Positions 1 through 8,373 of a DNA stretch of 64,000 bases are shown in pieces. The translations under genes were made by a program, and so were the position numbers. The notes beneath the pieces were generated by a model. It ran no database searches and had not been told where the DNA came from. It worked only from the letters and a program-made list of their open reading frames with translations. Origin of the DNA: Acinetobacter sp. ASP199 (GTDB taxonomy: Bacteria > Pseudomonadota > Gammaproteobacteria > Pseudomonadales > Moraxellaceae); assembly GCF_022700675.1 (NCBI RefSeq), contig NZ_CP062182.1, positions 310,001 to 374,000 on the forward strand. Direction: 5' to 3'. Numbering within the stretch: position 1 is the stretch's first letter; every line of letters starts with the position of its first letter.

Positions 1-24
1 ACAATAGAAACAGAAAATTATCCT

Positions 25-1821
25 GTGGATAAATTTGAGGATAACTGTGTGGAAAATGAGCAAAATCACGTGTCACAGCTGACTTCACTATGGATGCCGT
101 GGATTGAGCATTTATCTCAGCCGCCATTTAGCTCGGCCAGCTTTGACGATGAGGCCAAACTGCTGATACATGCTGTACTGGAAGCCATGCAAAATGGGAA
201 CAGCTGTATTGACGCGGCAGAGGAGCAAATCACCTTGCTGCACAATCTGGTACGCCGTAGCGAGTCTGATCAGCATGCGATTGCCCCCTTTGTTTTTCAG
301 GACCAGCAGTTGTATCTGTACCGTTACTGGAAACTGGAACAGGCAGTCGCTGCCCATGTGGCTCGCATCAAATCCCAGCAGTTGAAAGCAGTTCCGTTGA
401 ATGAACGTCATCGCAGTCTGCTTTCCGATCCGCAGCAGCAGAAAGCGCTGGAAATGGTGGCCAGTCAAGGCCTAAGTATCATTACGGGTGGTCCGGGAAC
501 CGGGAAAACCTATACGCTGGCGCATATCATTGCTGTGCTGAATGAAAGTCTGCCGGACATCCGGATTGCCATGGCGGCACCGACCGGAAAGGCGGCACAG
601 CGTATGAAAGAAGCATTGCAGAATGCCTTGAGCAGTCCGGCACTGGCCCAGTTTGATCTGGAAACTCTAAAACAGTTACAGCCTGTGACCTTGCACCGTC
701 TGTTAGGTTTGGGAACCACTGCACAGCCAAGATTCCATGCCCGACAGCCATTGCCTTATGATGTGATTGTAGTCGATGAAGCGTCTATGCTCGATTTAAG
801 CCTGTCACAGATGTTGCTGGCAGCGGTGCCAGAGGGTGCGCGTTTGATCCTGCTGGGCGATGCGAATCAGTTGGCTTCTGTCGATGTCGGTACCGTACTG
901 GCTGATTTGCAGCAGGTGCCGGCCCTGGCCAATAACCGGATTAATCTGGTGAAAACTCGACGCTTTGCTGAAGGTGCACGGATTGGTGCACTGGCGCATT
1001 TTATTCAGCAAGCTATTCCTGGCCCTAATCTGTTAAACGAATTTGAAAAAGAGGTAGTGCCTGCATCTGAGCTACAGGCGATTGATCTGGAACAAATCGA
1101 AATTGACCATGTGCAGCTGCAATACCTGCCTGAAAATGTGCTGTTCAATGATGCTCAGCCCTATTATGACCAGCTCATGTATGGCTATCAGAGCTATATA
1201 CAGGCACTAAAAGCTGGGGTGGGCAGTCAAGATTTTAATGCATTTGTGGAGCAGATCATTCGTCATTTTGATGATTACCGTATTCTGACTGCGATCCGTC
1301 ATAGCGTTTTTGGTCTGACCCGACTCAATCAGCAGATTGAACAGCGCCTACTCACTGCAACCGGGCAGATCAAGCAGGGCGACTGGTATATCGGCCGTCC
1401 GGTGATGATGACCTATAACGATTACCAGCTGGGACTCTCTAATGGGGATATTGGTATCTGTTTCCTGCGTGAGCATCTTGGACAGCGTCAGTTTGAAGTT
1501 TATTTCCCGAGTCTGGAAAAATGGGTTCTGGCGACACGTTTACCAAAAAGTATTGAGACGGCCTTTGCCCTGACGATTCATAAATCCCAAGGTTCAGAGT
1601 TTCGGCACACTGCAGTAGTGCTGGACCATAAGGCCAGTAACCTGCTGAGTAAGGAACTGATTTACACAGCAATTACCCGTGCAAAAAAAGCGGTCACATT
1701 ATTGGTAGATCGTGAAGCATTTACACAATCATTAAGCCTGAAAACTACCCGTCGTAGTGGCTTGAGCAAAAAAATCATTGAAGAGTGTCATAACTTTTCA
1801 GATGATAGTGAGAAGGTTTAA
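25..1821 (+). CDS. recD: RecBCD exonuclease V alpha subunit RecD
   Basis: RecD is the fast 5'-3' helicase of the RecBCD enzyme that resects double-strand breaks and degrades foreign linear DNA in the cytoplasm. The 598-residue protein is close to the usual length (about 600). A Walker A motif GGPGTGKT lies at residues 155-162, a Walker B/DEAS segment (VVDEAS) near residue 250, and the superfamily 1 C-terminal motif with HKSQGSEF near residue 515. The start used is GTG at 25; there is no clear ribosome site and a GTG at 49 or the first internal ATG are alternatives. The partner recB is expected just upstream, outside the window, so a translationally coupled start is plausible. The stop codon abuts a GacA-type palindrome that belongs to the next locus. 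Confidence 0.95.
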   Translation: MDKFEDNCVENEQNHVSQLTSLWMPWIEHLSQPPFSSASFDDEAKLLIHAVLEAMQNGNSCIDAAEEQITLLHNLVRRSESDQHAIAPFVFQDQQLYLYRYWKLEQAVAAHVARIKSQQLKAVPLNERHRSLLSDPQQQKALEMVASQGLSIITGGPGTGKTYTLAHIIAVLNESLPDIRIAMAAPTGKAAQRMKEALQNALSSPALAQFDLETLKQLQPVTLHRLLGLGTTAQPRFHARQPLPYDVIVVDEASMLDLSLSQMLLAAVPEGARLILLGDANQLASVDVGTVLADLQQVPALANNRINLVKTRRFAEGARIGALAHFIQQAIPGPNLLNEFEKEVVPASELQAIDLEQIEIDHVQLQYLPENVLFNDAQPYYDQLMYGYQSYIQALKAGVGSQDFNAFVEQIIRHFDDYRILTAIRHSVFGLTRLNQQIEQRLLTATGQIKQGDWYIGRPVMMTYNDYQLGLSNGDIGICFLREHLGQRQFEVYFPSLEKWVLATRLPKSIETAFALTIHKSQGSEFRHTAVVLDHKASNLLSKELIYTAITRAKKAVTLLVDREAFTQSLSLKTTRRSGLSKKIIEECHNFSDDSEKV

Positions 1822-1839
1822 TGTAAGCATATGCTTACG
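1822..1839 (+). promoter_or_regulatory. GacA-type upstream activating palindrome (UAS 1)
   Basis: The sequence TGTAAG-N6-CTTACG starts directly after the recD stop. The known GacA binding site is TGTAAG-N6-CTTACA, so 11 of 12 fixed bases match, and the central 16 bases form a perfect palindrome. It lies about 100 bp upstream of a TATAAG -10 box and about 120 bp upstream of the inferred start of a small RNA. Binding by GacA is inferred. Confidence 0.6.
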
Positions 1840-1918
1840 CCGATTCAGGAGATTTGCGGATAGAGCTTCGCTGCCCTTTTTGAGAAGATGAGTCCTACAA
1901 AGAACTCAACAAGGAAAG

Positions 1919-1946
1919 TTGAGAATAATCGCATAATTATTATAAG
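1919..1946 (+). promoter_or_regulatory. predicted promoter of small RNA 1
   Basis: A -35-like TTGAGA (1919-1924) and a -10-like TATAAG (1941-1946) are separated by 16 bp. The predicted start is near 1953. The spacing from the UAS palindrome to this -10 box (101 bp) is almost the same as at the second locus (106 bp). Confidence 0.45.
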
Positions 1947-1953
1947 AAAGCCA

Positions 1954-2046
1954 TAAGACAGCGAGCTTACATTGATGTAGGTGAAAAAAGAGGAAACTTA
2001 CAGCCGCTAAGCCTTGTAGTTTTGGGAGAGACTACAAGGCTTTTTT
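1954..2046 (+). ncRNA. candidate GacA-controlled small RNA 1
   Basis: A region of about 93 nt runs from the predicted start to the end of a strong intrinsic terminator. It begins near ACAGCG, carries a small hairpin (CTTACA-TTGA-TGTAGG) and the strings GAGGAAAC and GGGAGA, the latter in the terminator loop. These GGA motifs could bind CsrA/RsmA, but there are fewer than in classical RsmY/RsmZ RNAs. It is similar in start, purine-rich middle (TGAAAAAAGAGGAAACTTAC) and terminator placement to the second locus at 2314-2406. No open reading frame explains it. The 5' end is inferred, and a 3' UTR of recD is the main alternative. Confidence 0.5.
2009..2046 (+). terminator. strong intrinsic terminator of small RNA 1
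   Basis: A 12 bp perfect stem (AAGCCTTGTAGT pairing with ACTACAAGGCTT) with a 10-base loop containing GGGAG is followed by a run of T. It would end both the small RNA and read-through from recD. Confidence 0.85.
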
Positions 2047-2177
2047 ATATGTTGAGTTTATAGAAAGGTGGCGTAATTTTATAGATTATTTAATTTTTCT
2101 AAATCATTCATATAGAGTGAATAAGATGGGTTAAAAGTGAGATTTGTGTAATATTAATCACAATTTAAGTTAATTAA

Positions 2178-2195
2178 TGTAAGAAAAGGCTTACA
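2178..2195 (+). promoter_or_regulatory. GacA-type upstream activating palindrome (UAS 2)
   Basis: TGTAAG-AAAAGG-CTTACA matches the GacA upstream activating sequence TGTAAG-N6-CTTACA at all twelve fixed positions. It lies 130 bp past the first terminator and 106 bp before a TATAAA -10-like box. It is the second such site in 360 bp. Confidence 0.65.
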
Positions 2196-2245
2196 TATAG
2201 ATACGAAAAATGCGTCTATGAGTAGCCCGACTTTGTGGCAGAATT

Positions 2246-2270
2246 TACTACACAGGGACGTTGTAGTAAG
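2246..2270 (+). repeat. hairpin with AGGGA in the loop, between UAS 2 and small RNA 2
   Basis: TTACTACA and TGTAGTAA form an 8 bp inverted repeat around a loop containing AGGGA. It lies upstream of the predicted start of small RNA 2. It may be a protein binding site on DNA or, if the RNA starts earlier than predicted, a CsrA-type hairpin with GGA in the loop. Confidence 0.4.
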
Positions 2271-2313
2271 AATAAGGGAAGTTTTTATTAACAATGATAA
2301 TTATAAAACGCGG

Positions 2314-2406
2314 TACAGCGTAATAAAAACAATAAACAATAAAAAAATAATGAAAAAGAAGAAACTACAGCGCACAAGAAGCCCGAGCTCGCTCGGGCTT
2401 TTTTTT
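2314..2406 (+). ncRNA. candidate GacA-controlled small RNA 2 (paralogue of RNA 1)
   Basis: From a -10-like TATAAA at 2302-2307 the predicted transcript runs about 93 nt to a strong terminator. It starts near ACAGCG like RNA 1 and has the related stretch TGAAAAAGAAGAAACTACAG at about 2350-2370, so the two loci look like a tandem duplication. The middle is a long A-rich single-stranded stretch. It lacks GGA motifs in this span. A 66-codon frame over this region reads through the terminator and does not look like a protein. The 5' end is inferred from promoter geometry. Confidence 0.45.
2380..2406 (+). terminator. strong intrinsic terminator of small RNA 2
   Basis: AGCCCGAG and CTCGGGCT form an 8 bp GC-rich stem with a 4-base loop, followed by eight T. 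Confidence 0.85.
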
Positions 2407-2736
2407 ATAGTTGAATAAAATTGAGCTTTATATCTAGCCTGGGATTCGAAACATAAGCTGTATTGCATTTGACCGAAATAAGTAAGGCATTTTTCATAAT
2501 CTTTAGCTTAATCTCTAAACCAGTTTGGCAAGTTTTATCTTGCAGATAAATGATCTGCTTCTAGTGAACTGAATAGGTTTCTTTAAATCCATAGATAGTC
2601 ACATGATCTATTTTTGCAATCTAACGTAATTTCCCTTAAAATATGCAACTTGCTGTAGTGATGCACGGCAGTCAGTGTTTTGAATTCTCATTACATTGAT
2701 TTTTATCAAGATATATAAGCATCTCGGAGAAATCGA

Positions 2737-3006
2737 ATGGCTTTAACAAACGCAGATCGCGCAGAGATCATCGCTAAATTCGCTCGCGCTGAAAACGACA
2801 CTGGTTCACCAGAAGTTCAAGTAGCTCTTTTAACTGCTCAAATCAATGACTTACAAGGTCACTTCAAAGAGCACAAACACGACCACCATAGCCGTCGCGG
2901 TCTAATCCGTATGGTTAACCAACGTCGTAAGCTTCTTGACTACCTAAATGGTAAAGACCACGGTCGTTATGTTGCTTTGATCGGTGCTTTAGGTTTACGT
3001 CGTTAA
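2737..3006 (+). CDS. rpsO: 30S ribosomal protein S15
   Basis: S15 binds 16S rRNA early in 30S assembly and organises the central domain. The protein has the usual 89 residues, with the conserved block [15 protein letters not shown] (about residues 42-56) and the C-terminal GLRR. A good ribosome site (CTCGGAGA) precedes the ATG. The gene is followed by a hairpin and then pnp, the classical rpsO-pnp order. In E. coli S15 represses its own translation through a leader pseudoknot; a similar control is possible here in the 100 bp leader, but I could not prove the fold. Confidence 0.98.
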   Translation: MALTNADRAEIIAKFARAENDTGSPEVQVALLTAQINDLQGHFKEHKHDHHSRRGLIRMVNQRRKLLDYLNGKDHGRYVALIGALGLRR

Positions 3007-3096
3007 TTCGATTTAAGCTTTATTTTCGGGTTTATTGCATGCATTGTGCTTTACAGCTGAAAACTAAAGTCGGTTTAGCCTTTGGCTAGATCAGGG

Positions 3097-3125
3097 GAAG
3101 GGGCGAATGTTTCGCTCCTTCTTTG
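3097..3125 (+). terminator. rpsO-pnp intergenic hairpin/terminator
   Basis: An 11 bp stem (GAAGGGGCGAA with TTCGCTCCTTC, one G-T pair) with a 3-base loop is followed by a T-rich tract. It matches the position of the rpsO terminator of other gamma-proteobacteria, where it only partly stops transcription into pnp. Confidence 0.65.
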
Positions 3126-3261
3126 TGTTTAAAAATAGTGTTTATTTCTGGTGAGGTCGGCTTCTAAGCTTTGTCATTTACTCAATCACTTGATTGTGAA
3201 TGCCAAACCTTAGGGGTCTCCACTAGAATAATTGTTCACAAGAACTAGGAAAAAATAAAAC

Positions 3262-5355
3262 ATGTCGATGTTTAATATTGTTCGTAAAGAATTCCAGTTT
3301 GGTCAGCATCAGGTGGTTCTTGAAACTGGTCGTGTTGCGCGCCAGGCAAATACTGTTGTGATTACGATGGGTGGCGTAACAGTACTGGTTGCTGTTGTTG
3401 CTCAACCAACTGCTAAAGCAGGTCAGGACTTCTTCCCATTAACCGTGAACTACCAAGAAAAGCAATATGCTGCAGGTCGTATCCCAGGTGGTTATGGTAA
3501 GCGTGAAGGTCGTCAGTCTGAAGCTGAAACTTTAATTTCACGTCTGATTGACCGTCCAATCCGTCCATTGTTTCCAGAAGGTTTTTACAACGAAGTTCAG
3601 GTTACTGCGACTGTAATTTCTTCTGATAAGACTATGGATGCTGACATTGCTGCAATGCTGGGTACTTCTGCTGCTCTTTCTATTGCTGGTACGCCATTCC
3701 GTGGTCCAATCGGTGGTGCACGTGTGGGTCTGATCAACGGCGAATACGTTCTTAACCCGAACTTTGAACAAATGGCTCAGTCTGATCTTGACCTTGTTGT
3801 TGCAGGTACAGAATCTGCAGTATTGATGGTTGAATCTGAAGCGAAAGAACTTTCAGAAGACCAGATGCTGGGTGCTGTATTGTTCGGTCATGACGAAATG
3901 CAAATCGCGATCCAGGCGATTAAAGAATTTGCTGCTGCTGCAGGTGCAACAGAGTCTACTTGGACTGCTCCAGTTAAGAACGAAGAACTTCTTGCCAAGT
4001 TAAAAGAAGCATTCGAAGCGAAAATTTCTGAAGCGTATACGATTGCAGTGAAACAAGACCGTTATGCGGCACTTGATGCACTTCATGCAGAAGCACTTGC
4101 TCAGTTCGTTCCAGAAAATGACGAAACAGGTATTGCTGACGAAGTAAACGAATTATTCGAAGATCTTAAATACCGCACAGTACGTGACAACATCTTGTCT
4201 GGTAAGCCACGTATTGATGGTCGTGATACAAAAACTGTTCGTGCAATCGACGTACAAGTTGGCGTTCTAGACCGTGCTCACGGTTCTGCATTGTTCACAC
4301 GTGGTGAAACTCAGGCGTTGGTAACTACAACTTTGGGTAATACACGTGATGCGTTGATGGTGGATACCCTTTCAGGTACCAAAACTGACAACTTCATGTT
4401 GCACTACAACTTCCCTGCATATTCTGTAGGTGAAACTGGTCGTGAATCTGGTCCTAAACGTCGTGAAATTGGTCACGGTCGTCTGGCACGTCGTGGTGTT
4501 CAAGCTGTTCTTCCTGCGGCTGATCGCTTCCCGTATGTGATCCGTATTGTATCTGATATCACTGAATCTAACGGTTCATCTTCAATGGCGTCTGTATGTG
4601 GTGCTTCTTTATCACTTATGGATGCAGGTGTGCCAATTAAAGCACCAGTTGCAGGTATCGCGATGGGTCTTGTGAAAGAAGGCGAGCGTTTCGCAGTTCT
4701 TTCTGACATCTTGGGTGATGAAGATCACCTTGGTGACATGGACTTTAAAGTAGCAGGTTCTGCAAACGGTATTACTGCACTTCAGATGGATATCAAAATC
4801 GAAGGTATCACTGAAGAGATCATGGAAACTGCATTGAACCAGGCTTATGCGGGTCGTATGCACATCTTGAACGAGATGAACCAAGTAATTTCTCGCGCTC
4901 GTCCAGAAATTTCAATGCACGCGCCGACATTCCAAGTAATCAGCATCAACCCTGACAAGATCCGTGACGTGATTGGTAAAGGTGGTGCAACAATTCGTGC
5001 AATCACTGAAGAAACTAAAGCAGCGATTGACATCGAAGACAACGGTACAGTTCGCGTATTTGGTGAAACTAAAGCTGCTGCGATGGCTGCGATTGCAAAA
5101 ATCCAAGCACTTACTGCTGAAGTTGAACCAGGTACAATCTATGTAGGTAAAGTGATTCGTATCGTTGAATTCGGTGCGTTCGTGAACATCCTTCCAGGTA
5201 CTGACGGTCTGCTACACATTTCTCAAATCTCTAACGAGCGTATTGCCAACGTTGCAGACGTATTGAAAGAAGGTCAGGAAGTGAAGGTACAGGTTGCTGA
5301 CGTTGACAACCGTGGCCGTATCAAATTGACAATGAAAGACATCGAACAAGCATAA
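3262..5355 (+). CDS. pnp: polyribonucleotide nucleotidyltransferase (PNPase)
   Basis: PNPase degrades RNA 3'-5' by phosphorolysis and is a core member of the RNA degradosome with RNase E. The 697-residue protein has the expected order: first RNase PH domain (about 1-225), helical linker, second RNase PH domain (about 320-545), KH domain with the GxxG loop in [11 protein letters not shown] (about 570-580), and a C-terminal S1 domain with [13 protein letters not shown] (about 630). The ATG at 3262 follows AGGAAAA; a second in-frame ATG is two codons later. It is downstream of rpsO and likely cotranscribed. PNPase usually autoregulates its own leader after RNase III cleavage. Confidence 0.98.
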   Translation: MSMFNIVRKEFQFGQHQVVLETGRVARQANTVVITMGGVTVLVAVVAQPTAKAGQDFFPLTVNYQEKQYAAGRIPGGYGKREGRQSEAETLISRLIDRPIRPLFPEGFYNEVQVTATVISSDKTMDADIAAMLGTSAALSIAGTPFRGPIGGARVGLINGEYVLNPNFEQMAQSDLDLVVAGTESAVLMVESEAKELSEDQMLGAVLFGHDEMQIAIQAIKEFAAAAGATESTWTAPVKNEELLAKLKEAFEAKISEAYTIAVKQDRYAALDALHAEALAQFVPENDETGIADEVNELFEDLKYRTVRDNILSGKPRIDGRDTKTVRAIDVQVGVLDRAHGSALFTRGETQALVTTTLGNTRDALMVDTLSGTKTDNFMLHYNFPAYSVGETGRESGPKRREIGHGRLARRGVQAVLPAADRFPYVIRIVSDITESNGSSSMASVCGASLSLMDAGVPIKAPVAGIAMGLVKEGERFAVLSDILGDEDHLGDMDFKVAGSANGITALQMDIKIEGITEEIMETALNQAYAGRMHILNEMNQVISRARPEISMHAPTFQVISINPDKIRDVIGKGGATIRAITEETKAAIDIEDNGTVRVFGETKAAAMAAIAKIQALTAEVEPGTIYVGKVIRIVEFGAFVNILPGTDGLLHISQISNERIANVADVLKEGQEVKVQVADVDNRGRIKLTMKDIEQA

Positions 5356-5381
5356 TTGTAAGATGACTTTGAAAGTCTGAA

Positions 5382-5408
5382 AAAAGCCTGCTTTATGCAG
5401 GCTTTTTT
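5382..5408 (+). terminator. pnp terminator
   Basis: GCCTGC and GCAGGC form the core stem, extended by A-T pairs, with a TTTA loop and six T after the stem, 25 bp past the pnp stop. Confidence 0.85.
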
Positions 5409-5683
5409 ATGCCTGGAATTTATAAAATCAAAACATATGAACTGATTTTGGGTGAAATCCGTTATAAATTTTATTTAAAATTTAGAAAAAATCGTAGTGC
5501 CAAGACGGAACAAAATGAATGTAAAACATAAAATCTGGATCAAAACTTGAATCACAATGCTTACCACGATGTTGCTTGATGATTATGTCCTGATCGTATG
5601 TTCAGATTTTATTTTGACAATACAGCGCTGGCATCAAGTTAAAGGCAATTTAATTTGCTTCTAGGTGAGATGTGAGCTAAATA

Positions 5684-5886
5684 ATAGATCTCTTTCATAA
5701 ATCAAAAAATGATCGTTATATTCATGTTTAAATGGATATTGAAAGTTCCTTCTCCCTCTGGGAGAAGGTTAGGATGAGGGGATTTCTTCTAAAAAACCTC
5801 TCCCTGAGGAGCATGTGCTCCGCAAGTCTCCTACAAGGAGAGGGGATTCCCTTTGTAGTGATTAAAAAATGATTTATGCAAGAACC
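5684..5886. repeat. MITE-like intergenic repeat, copy A
   Basis: This element of about 200 bp has imperfect terminal inverted repeats: the left end reads CTCTTTCATAAATCA and the right end, complemented, TTCTTGCATAAATCA. Inside are several hairpin-forming blocks of the CCTCTCC/GGAGAGG type. A second copy with the same ends and interior order is at 36712-36906. There is room for no protein. TA dinucleotides at both edges would fit a Tc1/IS630-type target duplication, but this is not proven. Confidence 0.7.
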
Positions 5887-6066
5887 CTAATATGCACCTT
5901 ATTATTCCGCTGATGAACAAAGTGTTATCTGCGGATCGTTTGGACCACCTTATGTTTTTTGGCACATATACAGCAGGCAGGAAGTATGATTCCAAAAATT
6001 CTCATGCCTAGAATCACTTTTAGATGGTTATAGCATGAGCTTCCTACCTTTAATTACCATCCTGAA

Positions 6067-6294
6067 TCAGGTCAAAGGATCTATCTCCGAACTCTTGAGT
6101 AGTCTATAGATTTCATCCTTTAGCTTTAATTTTTTTCGCTTGATTGCTTCAATGTCTGTATTGACAAGATTTACAGGGTCTAATGCCAGCTGTGCAATCT
6201 TTCGATCCAGTTCATCGTGTTCTTCAAAAATACGTGCGAAATACGGATTTTCATCCCGAAGCTGGCTAATGAGGTCACGATATTCGGGGAACAT
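6067..6294 (-). CDS. YdcH-family (DUF465) small protein
   Basis: A 75-residue, highly charged and mostly helical protein. The start MFPEYRDLISQL and the motif FARIFEEHDELDRKI are typical of the DUF465/YdcH family, whose function is unknown. I chose the ATG at 6294 because family members begin with MFPEYRDLI; an in-frame ATG at 6330 would add 12 residues, and neither start has a strong ribosome site. The C-terminal half (IKRKKLKLKDEIYRLL) looks like a coiled coil. It stands alone between the repeat copy A spacer and the cbpM-like gene. Confidence 0.8.
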   Translation of the reverse strand: MFPEYRDLISQLRDENPYFARIFEEHDELDRKIAQLALDPVNLVNTDIEAIKRKKLKLKDEIYRLLKSSEIDPLT

Positions 6295-6413
6295 GTACTT
6301 TAATTTTTTATTGCAATCTCTGGTTTTCATAATCAGTTATAAACTCAAAAAAATAATGTAAAAATCCCCGAACCATCTCAGTATCATCTGAGATAGACCA
6401 GGGGGTAGCGGGA

Positions 6414-6743
6414 TTATTTGAAGTGCAGATGTTTCACTTCGCGACGTAGCTGTTGAACTTCATCAATCAGATCCAGCATCATGGCGACAGCACTAAAAGA
6501 TGCATCAAAATCACGTTGTAAGCGGTATGCTCGTTGTGCTCGGGTAACATCTTCACCAATGAAATGATAGGAAGTGTTACGACTACGGTTAGGTAAAATG
6601 CCATGTTCCATCAGCTGTATTACCCATTCCGGGCTTTGCCCGCATGCTTCTGCAAAATGGCTGAGATCAAATTGATGGTCATCCATGATTTCTGAGGGGA
6701 TAAAACCCTGAGAAAAATTTTCTTTATATTGAATGGTGGTCAT
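6414..6743 (-). CDS. cbpM: CbpM-like chaperone modulator (MerR-type helix-turn-helix)
   Basis: CbpM proteins bind and inhibit the DnaJ-like co-chaperone CbpA. The 109-residue protein has the FAEACGQSPEWVIQLMEHGIL segment of the CbpM/MerR_2 fold and a C-terminal helix with an RDFDASFSAVAMMLDLIDEVQQLRREV-type pattern (about residues 70-100), which in the family mediates partner binding. AAGGAG seven bases before the ATG at 6743 decides the start; a longer frame from 6776 is unlikely. Normally cbpA is the adjacent gene, but no J-domain gene is visible here; instead a 117-residue unknown frame precedes it by 10 bp. Partner and role are therefore inferred only from family resemblance. Confidence 0.75.
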   Translation of the reverse strand: MTTIQYKENFSQGFIPSEIMDDHQFDLSHFAEACGQSPEWVIQLMEHGILPNRSRNTSYHFIGEDVTRAQRAYRLQRDFDASFSAVAMMLDLIDEVQQLRREVKHLHFK

Positions 6744-6753
6744 GGCCTGCTCC

Positions 6754-7107
6754 TTAAATATCCAGACTAAAGTCATTGCTGTGAATCAGATCGGGGGCAT
6801 GTTGTAATAGATAGGATTTGAGGTAATGCCTAAGATCAGATTTCCCATGATTCAATATATGAGTGGCAGCATTGCAAAAACTACCGGAGGTACAAAACCT
6901 GCTGAAATTTAGGTTAGGCAGGTGATGGACTAAAAGTGGTGTATATTTGCCATGCAATAGCAACTGTTTTGCCGAACATTGGTCGAAAATAGTTTCAGAT
7001 GCATCACCATATTGCTTATTTTTATTTTTGGACATCCCTTTGCCGTGACCCACTATTAATAAAGAGTCAGGTAATCGTTGGAGCATATAGGTATATGATC
7101 TGAACAT
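6754..7107 (-). CDS. hypothetical protein upstream of cbpM
   Basis: I do not recognise this 117-residue frame. It ends 10 bp before the cbpM start on the same strand, which suggests an operon, and it begins with no clear ribosome site. It has a hydrophobic stretch near residues 12-21 (LPDSLLIVGHGKG) and a Cys/His-containing middle (FCTSGSFCNAATHIL, about 72-86). It shows no J domain, so it is not the missing CbpA. It may be a small accessory gene, a fragment of a longer lost gene, or not expressed at all. Confidence 0.35.
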   Translation of the reverse strand: MFRSYTYMLQRLPDSLLIVGHGKGMSKNKNKQYGDASETIFDQCSAKQLLLHGKYTPLLVHHLPNLNFSRFCTSGSFCNAATHILNHGKSDLRHYLKSYLLQHAPDLIHSNDFSLDI

Positions 7108-7207
7108 AGTGAATGGATAAAAAATAACCGTGTTCGATCCATTATTCTGAGTTTTAGTGCACTACAAAAGTGAAGATTTGTACCTTATTGTTTCAAATCA
7201 TGACAAT

Positions 7208-7234
7208 AAAAAAGCCTCTGAATAGAGGTTTTTT
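7208..7234 (-). terminator. terminator after first DUF2147 gene
   Basis: AAAAAAGCCTCT pairs with AGAGGTTTTTT around a 4-base loop. It is symmetrical and can work in both directions, ending the DUF2147 gene on the minus strand. Confidence 0.75.
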
Positions 7235-7249
7235 AAAATACTAACTAAA

Positions 7250-7717
7250 TTAGTGTTTTATCCAAGTTACGCTGCGTCCAATTACGGAAACGCCTACATA
7301 ACCACGCAGGGTTAAGCGTTTACCATTAGCGTTCAAACGTGCTTTACCTTTATAAATCTTGCCCCCAATTGGATCCAAGACTTGACCATCGATGTATTCA
7401 TTTGGCTTATTTGGATTTTGTTTAAAATTCCAAATAAAAGGTAAGCCAATGAACGGTTTACCTTTGAGCTTGCCAGGGCAGTTATGGCAAATAACTTGTT
7501 TTTCGGCACCTGGTAGACTCCGGGTTTCGACAATAATCCCTTCATAGGTGCCATCAGGTTTTTTGCGGATTTCGACATCTGCACGTGAATAGCCACTTTG
7601 GTCATCTACAGTCTTCCATATTCCAATCAATGGATCTACATTGGCTAAACTGCATACTGATACGGTTGCTAAAGAAATCCCCATACATAAAGCGCGTACT
7701 AATTGTTTCATATCCAT
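7250..7717 (-). CDS. DUF2147 exported protein, copy 1
   Basis: A 155-residue protein with an N-terminal signal peptide (positive start, hydrophobic stretch, likely cleavage after LAN near residue 26) and a mature DUF2147 domain starting DPLIGIWKTVDD. DUF2147 proteins are small periplasmic beta-barrel-like proteins of unknown function in many Gram-negative bacteria. Two cysteines in CHNC (about residues 77-80) are shared with the neighbour as CIQC, so they may form a disulfide or bind a ligand. It is a tandem paralogue of the gene at 7906-8373, and a third decayed tail follows at 8648. The start could also be the second Met (residue 3). Confidence 0.85.
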   Translation of the reverse strand: MDMKQLVRALCMGISLATVSVCSLANVDPLIGIWKTVDDQSGYSRADVEIRKKPDGTYEGIIVETRSLPGAEKQVICHNCPGKLKGKPFIGLPFIWNFKQNPNKPNEYIDGQVLDPIGGKIYKGKARLNANGKRLTLRGYVGVSVIGRSVTWIKH

Positions 7718-7905
7718 CCTAGGAAATTATCGTGTTTTAAAAATAGATTTATTGCTCTAATTTATAAATAATAACTTTATAAATCAATTTATTATTTTGT
7801 GATGAAAGTTGTTTTAATATGGGTTAAATGAACGAAGAATCATGTTTTATCGAAAATGTTTGAAGCTTGTCCAAGTCATATCGCATAACTTGGACAACGC
7901 AATTT

Positions 7906-8373
7906 TCAATTTTTGATCCAAGTCATATTACGCCCGACTGGAGATCCTTCAGTTCGGCTATGAATTGCCAGATGACGGCCATTATTTTTCAGACGTGCAC
8001 GTGCCTGATAGAGTTGTCCAGAGACGGGGTCGAGCAGGGTGCCATTAATAAATTCGTTGTTATTTTCTGGATGGCTGCTCAGACCTTTAAGCATGGTCAG
8101 TCCAACCAGAGGCTGATCCTTGAGAGAGCCTGTGCATTGGATACAGTTCTGTTGTCGGGTTGCCCCCGGAACCTCACGCACCTTTACAATCTTGGCAATA
8201 TAGCGATCATTAGCGTCTTTGCTGATGATGACATCTGTCAGAGAATAACCGGTACGGTCATCAATGGTTTTCCATTGTCCAAGCAGTGGATCATTGTTGG
8301 CAGATACTGACAGGCTAATCGTGCTGGCTGCTGCAAAAATTATGGAACAGAACAGTTTAAATTTCATCCCCAC
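7906..8373 (-). CDS. DUF2147 exported protein, copy 2
   Basis: A 155-residue paralogue of copy 1 with the same organisation: signal peptide to about residue 25 (SVSA), mature start NNDPLLGQWKTIDD, the CxxC pair in QQNCIQCTG, and the C-terminal GRNMTWIKN matching GRSVTWIKH of copy 1. Similarity is clear but far from identical, so the duplication is old. The 189 bp between the copies are AT-rich and may hold a separate promoter. Function is unknown; export to the periplasm is inferred from the signal sequence. Confidence 0.85.
   Translation of the reverse strand: MGMKFKLFCSIIFAAASTISLSVSANNDPLLGQWKTIDDRTGYSLTDVIISKDANDRYIAKIVKVREVPGATRQQNCIQCTGSLKDQPLVGLTMLKGLSSHPENNNEFINGTLLDPVSGQLYQARARLKNNGRHLAIHSRTEGSPVGRNMTWIKN

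Noticed and set aside
2218..2418. 66-codon reading frame downstream of recD
   Set aside because: It runs through a strong terminator and has a lysine/asparagine-rich composition from A-rich DNA; a small RNA explains the region better.
5913..6011. Short frame MNKVLSADRLDHLMFF... in the spacer before the YdcH gene
   Set aside because: About 32 codons, no ribosome site, no recognisable relatives; could be a relic, but there is no support.
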